DNA of 64,000 nucleotides from Paenibacillus alvei DSM 29 (GTDB lineage Bacteria > Bacillota > Bacilli > Paenibacillales > Paenibacillaceae): NCBI RefSeq assembly GCF_000293805.1, contig NZ_AMBZ01000004.1, positions 1 through 64,000 of the forward strand, given 5' to 3'. This document shows positions 62,109 through 64,000 of the stretch, piece by piece. The notes below the pieces were generated by a model that saw nothing but the letters and a program-made list of their open reading frames with translations, was not told where the DNA came from and made no database searches. Position 1 is the stretch's first letter. Each line of letters starts with the position of its first letter. A program made the position numbers and the translations under genes.

Positions 62109-63420
62109 GTATGCGCCACTTACGGTTAATCAAGCCGAGTATATACGTTGCAGCAAGGACGCCTGGCTCAATGTAGCAGAGGGCGGCAAACGGGCCGGGA
62201 AGAACATCATCAACCTGATTGCATACGCCATGTGCTTGGAAGTACATCCGGATAAGCTGCATCTTGTGTTCGGGGTGAGCCTGGGTGCGGCCAAGATGAA
62301 CGTTATCGATTCCAATGGTTTCGGCCTGCAGCATCTTTTCGCGGGGCGTTGCAGGGAAGGCGAGTACAAGAATCGAGATGCCCTATACATCCAGACTAAG
62401 ACCGGCGAGAAGGTCATTATCATCGCAGGCGGGGGCAAAGCGAACGACGCAGCGCGGATCAAAGGGAACAGTTACGGCACGGTATATGGTACAGAGGTCA
62501 ACGAATGCCATCAGTCATTTGTGCAGGAGGTATTTGACCGAACGCTGGCGAGTTCAAGACGGCAGCTGTTCTTTGACCTTAACCCAATGCCGCCATCACA
62601 CTGGTTTTACCGGGACATCCTAGACTATCAGGATGAGCTACTGAAGCGTGGGGAAAATCCGGGGTATAATTACGGACATTTCACTGTGCTAGGCAATTTG
62701 AGCATCCCGGATGACCGCCTAAAGGCCGTGCTATCCAAGTATGATAAAGGCAGCCTGTGGTATCAAGCAGATATATTGGGTAAACGTACAGCGGCAACGG
62801 GGCGGATCTACACAGGGTATACAAAGCAAGGTGTTGTCATTACGCCTGACGAGATCAAGGGCAAGCGGTTCATTGAGTTCAGCATCGGCATCGATATCGG
62901 GGGTACAGACGCCACGGTTGCTACACTGACCGGCATGACGCTGGGCTACAAGGACGTTATCCTGCTAGATGGCTATTATCACAAGCAGGGTAAAGAAACA
63001 GGCTATACGCATGACCGGTATGCCAATGAAATCGTGAATAAGATCGTCGAGTGGTCGGAAACCTATCCGGCCTTTTTGTCGTGTACTCACATCTTCGCGG
63101 AATCCGCTGATAAGCTGTTCCGTCAGGCTCTGGCCAATGAGCTGAAGCGGAGAGGTATCCATATTCAGGTTGTGCCAGCATACAAGAAAGAGGGTATTGT
63201 GGATCGGATTCGTTTGACCAGCATTCTGATCAACCAGGGGCGATACAAAGTCATGGCTCATCTCAAACAGTGGCTTGAAGCGCTGGAGAACGCGACATGG
63301 GACGAGAAGGAACGCCAGAAAGGCGAGTGGGTGCGAACGGATGACGGCAGCTATCCAGTGGACTGCTTGGACAGTAGCGAGTATGCTGTGCAGCCGTTCA
63401 AACGGAGATTGGAGGTATAG
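62098..63420 (+). CDS. Terminase large subunit (PBSX family)
   Basis: The 440-residue DNA-packaging motor has an ATPase half with the Walker A-like G-G-K-R-A-G-K-N near residue 29 and Y-G-T-E-V-N-E-C-H (Walker B region), and a nuclease half with G-I-D-I-G-G-T-D-A near 265. It starts inside the end of the small subunit gene; ATG at 62098 and 62101 are both possible. Confidence 0.94.
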   Translation: MMIEYAPLTVNQAEYIRCSKDAWLNVAEGGKRAGKNIINLIAYAMCLEVHPDKLHLVFGVSLGAAKMNVIDSNGFGLQHLFAGRCREGEYKNRDALYIQTKTGEKVIIIAGGGKANDAARIKGNSYGTVYGTEVNECHQSFVQEVFDRTLASSRRQLFFDLNPMPPSHWFYRDILDYQDELLKRGENPGYNYGHFTVLGNLSIPDDRLKAVLSKYDKGSLWYQADILGKRTAATGRIYTGYTKQGVVITPDEIKGKRFIEFSIGIDIGGTDATVATLTGMTLGYKDVILLDGYYHKQGKETGYTHDRYANEIVNKIVEWSETYPAFLSCTHIFAESADKLFRQALANELKRRGIHIQVVPAYKKEGIVDRIRLTSILINQGRYKVMAHLKQWLEALENATWDEKERQKGEWVRTDDGSYPVDCLDSSEYAVQPFKRRLEV

Positions 63421-63423
63421 AAG

Positions 63424-64000
63424 GTGGGGTGGTTTAAGAACATGATCATGAAGATGTTGAGGATTAATCCAGCGCCTGATAATCGAATCATTACGATTAC
63501 GGAGCCATTTTCGTACAATACGAACGTGCTGCGGAATCGGCTCTGGTATCGTGGGGATCCGTCCGAACTGGATCAGTTCTATAAGCAGACAGCCGGTGAT
63601 TCAGTGAGTAAGTCACGCTTCTGGGCTGCCGTCCCGAGCGCCGATCTAGCTATCAGGAAGATCCATTCGGGACTGCCTGCAATGATTGCTGAGCGCCTGT
63701 CTGATATCGTCGTGGCTGACCTGGACGGCATCGAGTTAGAGAGCCAGGAGCAGACGGATCTATGGGATGAGATAGCCAAGGATAACGACTTCGACGAGCT
63801 GGTTGGCGAATCTATCATTGAGACGCTTGTAGCTGGCGATGGGGCATTCAAGATTACGGTGGACACGGACGTTACTGAGTATCCGATCATAGAGTTCTAC
63901 AGCGGCGACCAGGTTAGCTATAAGCGAGAACGTGGGCGACTGCAGGAAGTCATTTTCTACACCGATTACCGTTCTAAGGATAAGGACTATCGCCTTGAAG
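63424..64000 (+). CDS. Phage portal protein, 3' end outside the window
   Basis: GTG at 63424 follows GGAGGT by seven bases, three bases after the terminase stop. The 192 residues present (W-F-K-N-M-I-M-K-M-L-R-I, Y-K-Q-T-A-G-D-S-V-S, L-V-A-G-D-G-A-F-K-I) match the start of SPP1 gp6-type portal proteins. The frame stays open to base 64000. Confidence 0.85.
   Translation, partial: MGWFKNMIMKMLRINPAPDNRIITITEPFSYNTNVLRNRLWYRGDPSELDQFYKQTAGDSVSKSRFWAAVPSADLAIRKIHSGLPAMIAERLSDIVVADLDGIELESQEQTDLWDEIAKDNDFDELVGESIIETLVAGDGAFKITVDTDVTEYPIIEFYSGDQVSYKRERGRLQEVIFYTDYRSKDKDYRLE

Overview
The window reads as chromosomal DNA of a Paenibacillus-type, spore-forming Firmicute carrying the left part of an integrated tailed phage. 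Evidence for the host: many AGGAGG ribosome sites and TTG/GTG starts, near-identity of one gene to GerE, GerM and YhcN/YlaJ-type spore lipoproteins, a kdpFABC operon with c-di-AMP riboswitches, and glycosylation genes next to a decapeptide-repeat surface protein. Species cannot be fixed by reading alone.

Layout. 1-4466: the 3' end of a decapeptide-repeat surface protein, then a spore-polysaccharide-like block (short nucleotidyltransferase, dTDP-glucose 4,6-dehydratase, GT2 glycosyltransferase, small basic protein), with a sigma-K-like promoter in front of the nucleotidyltransferase. 4558-13553: potassium homeostasis. Two nearly identical c-di-AMP (ydaO/yuaA) riboswitches are arranged in series, the first before a standalone RCK_N-like gene, the second (with a strong terminator) before a 35-aa ORF, kdpF, kdpA, kdpB, kdpC and a double-length KdpD-like sensor with no kinase. 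13714-17847: a GldA/F/G-DUF4340-type ABC system. 17890-19045: fabH with a sigma-A promoter and a FapR-like operator. 19220-20532: a YhcN-type lipoprotein and gerE. 20809-23649: RpiR regulator-nagB-nagA operon. 23730-31300: AraC regulator divergent from a sugar-catabolic cluster (two TIM-barrel isomerase-like enzymes, two Gfo/Idh/MocA oxidoreductases, ThuA), split by a complete IS4-family element. 31891-42812: mixed housekeeping and sporulation genes (GH8-like, methyltransferase, MBL hydrolase, PgpA/YutG, gerM-rph-rdgB, metY, asnB/asnO type, small conserved genes).

43174-64000 is a prophage that continues past the window end: att-like sequence, tyrosine integrase preceded by a separate arm-domain mini-protein, ImmA-CI on the minus strand, Cro-like gene on the plus strand with palindromic operators, early small ORFs, a replication block (DUF2800, DUF2815, PolA, PcfK/AcrIIA9-like, PcfJ, DUF3102, VapE, a repeat-rich candidate origin, VRR-NUC, SNF2 helicase, DUF3310, sigma-like late regulator), two tRNA-like genes with enlarged anticodon loops, three AT-rich accessory genes, then small and large terminase and the start of the portal gene.

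The items most worth follow-up are the serial c-di-AMP riboswitch arrangement around an RCK_N gene feeding a tandem kinase-less KdpD, the paired tRNA-like genes, the arm-domain mini-protein, the shared glycine-ladder of the glycosyltransferase and its small neighbour, and the repeated leader in front of the phage accessory genes. Three genes need one extra A in an A-run to be read through. That pattern may mean sequencing undercalls rather than biology.
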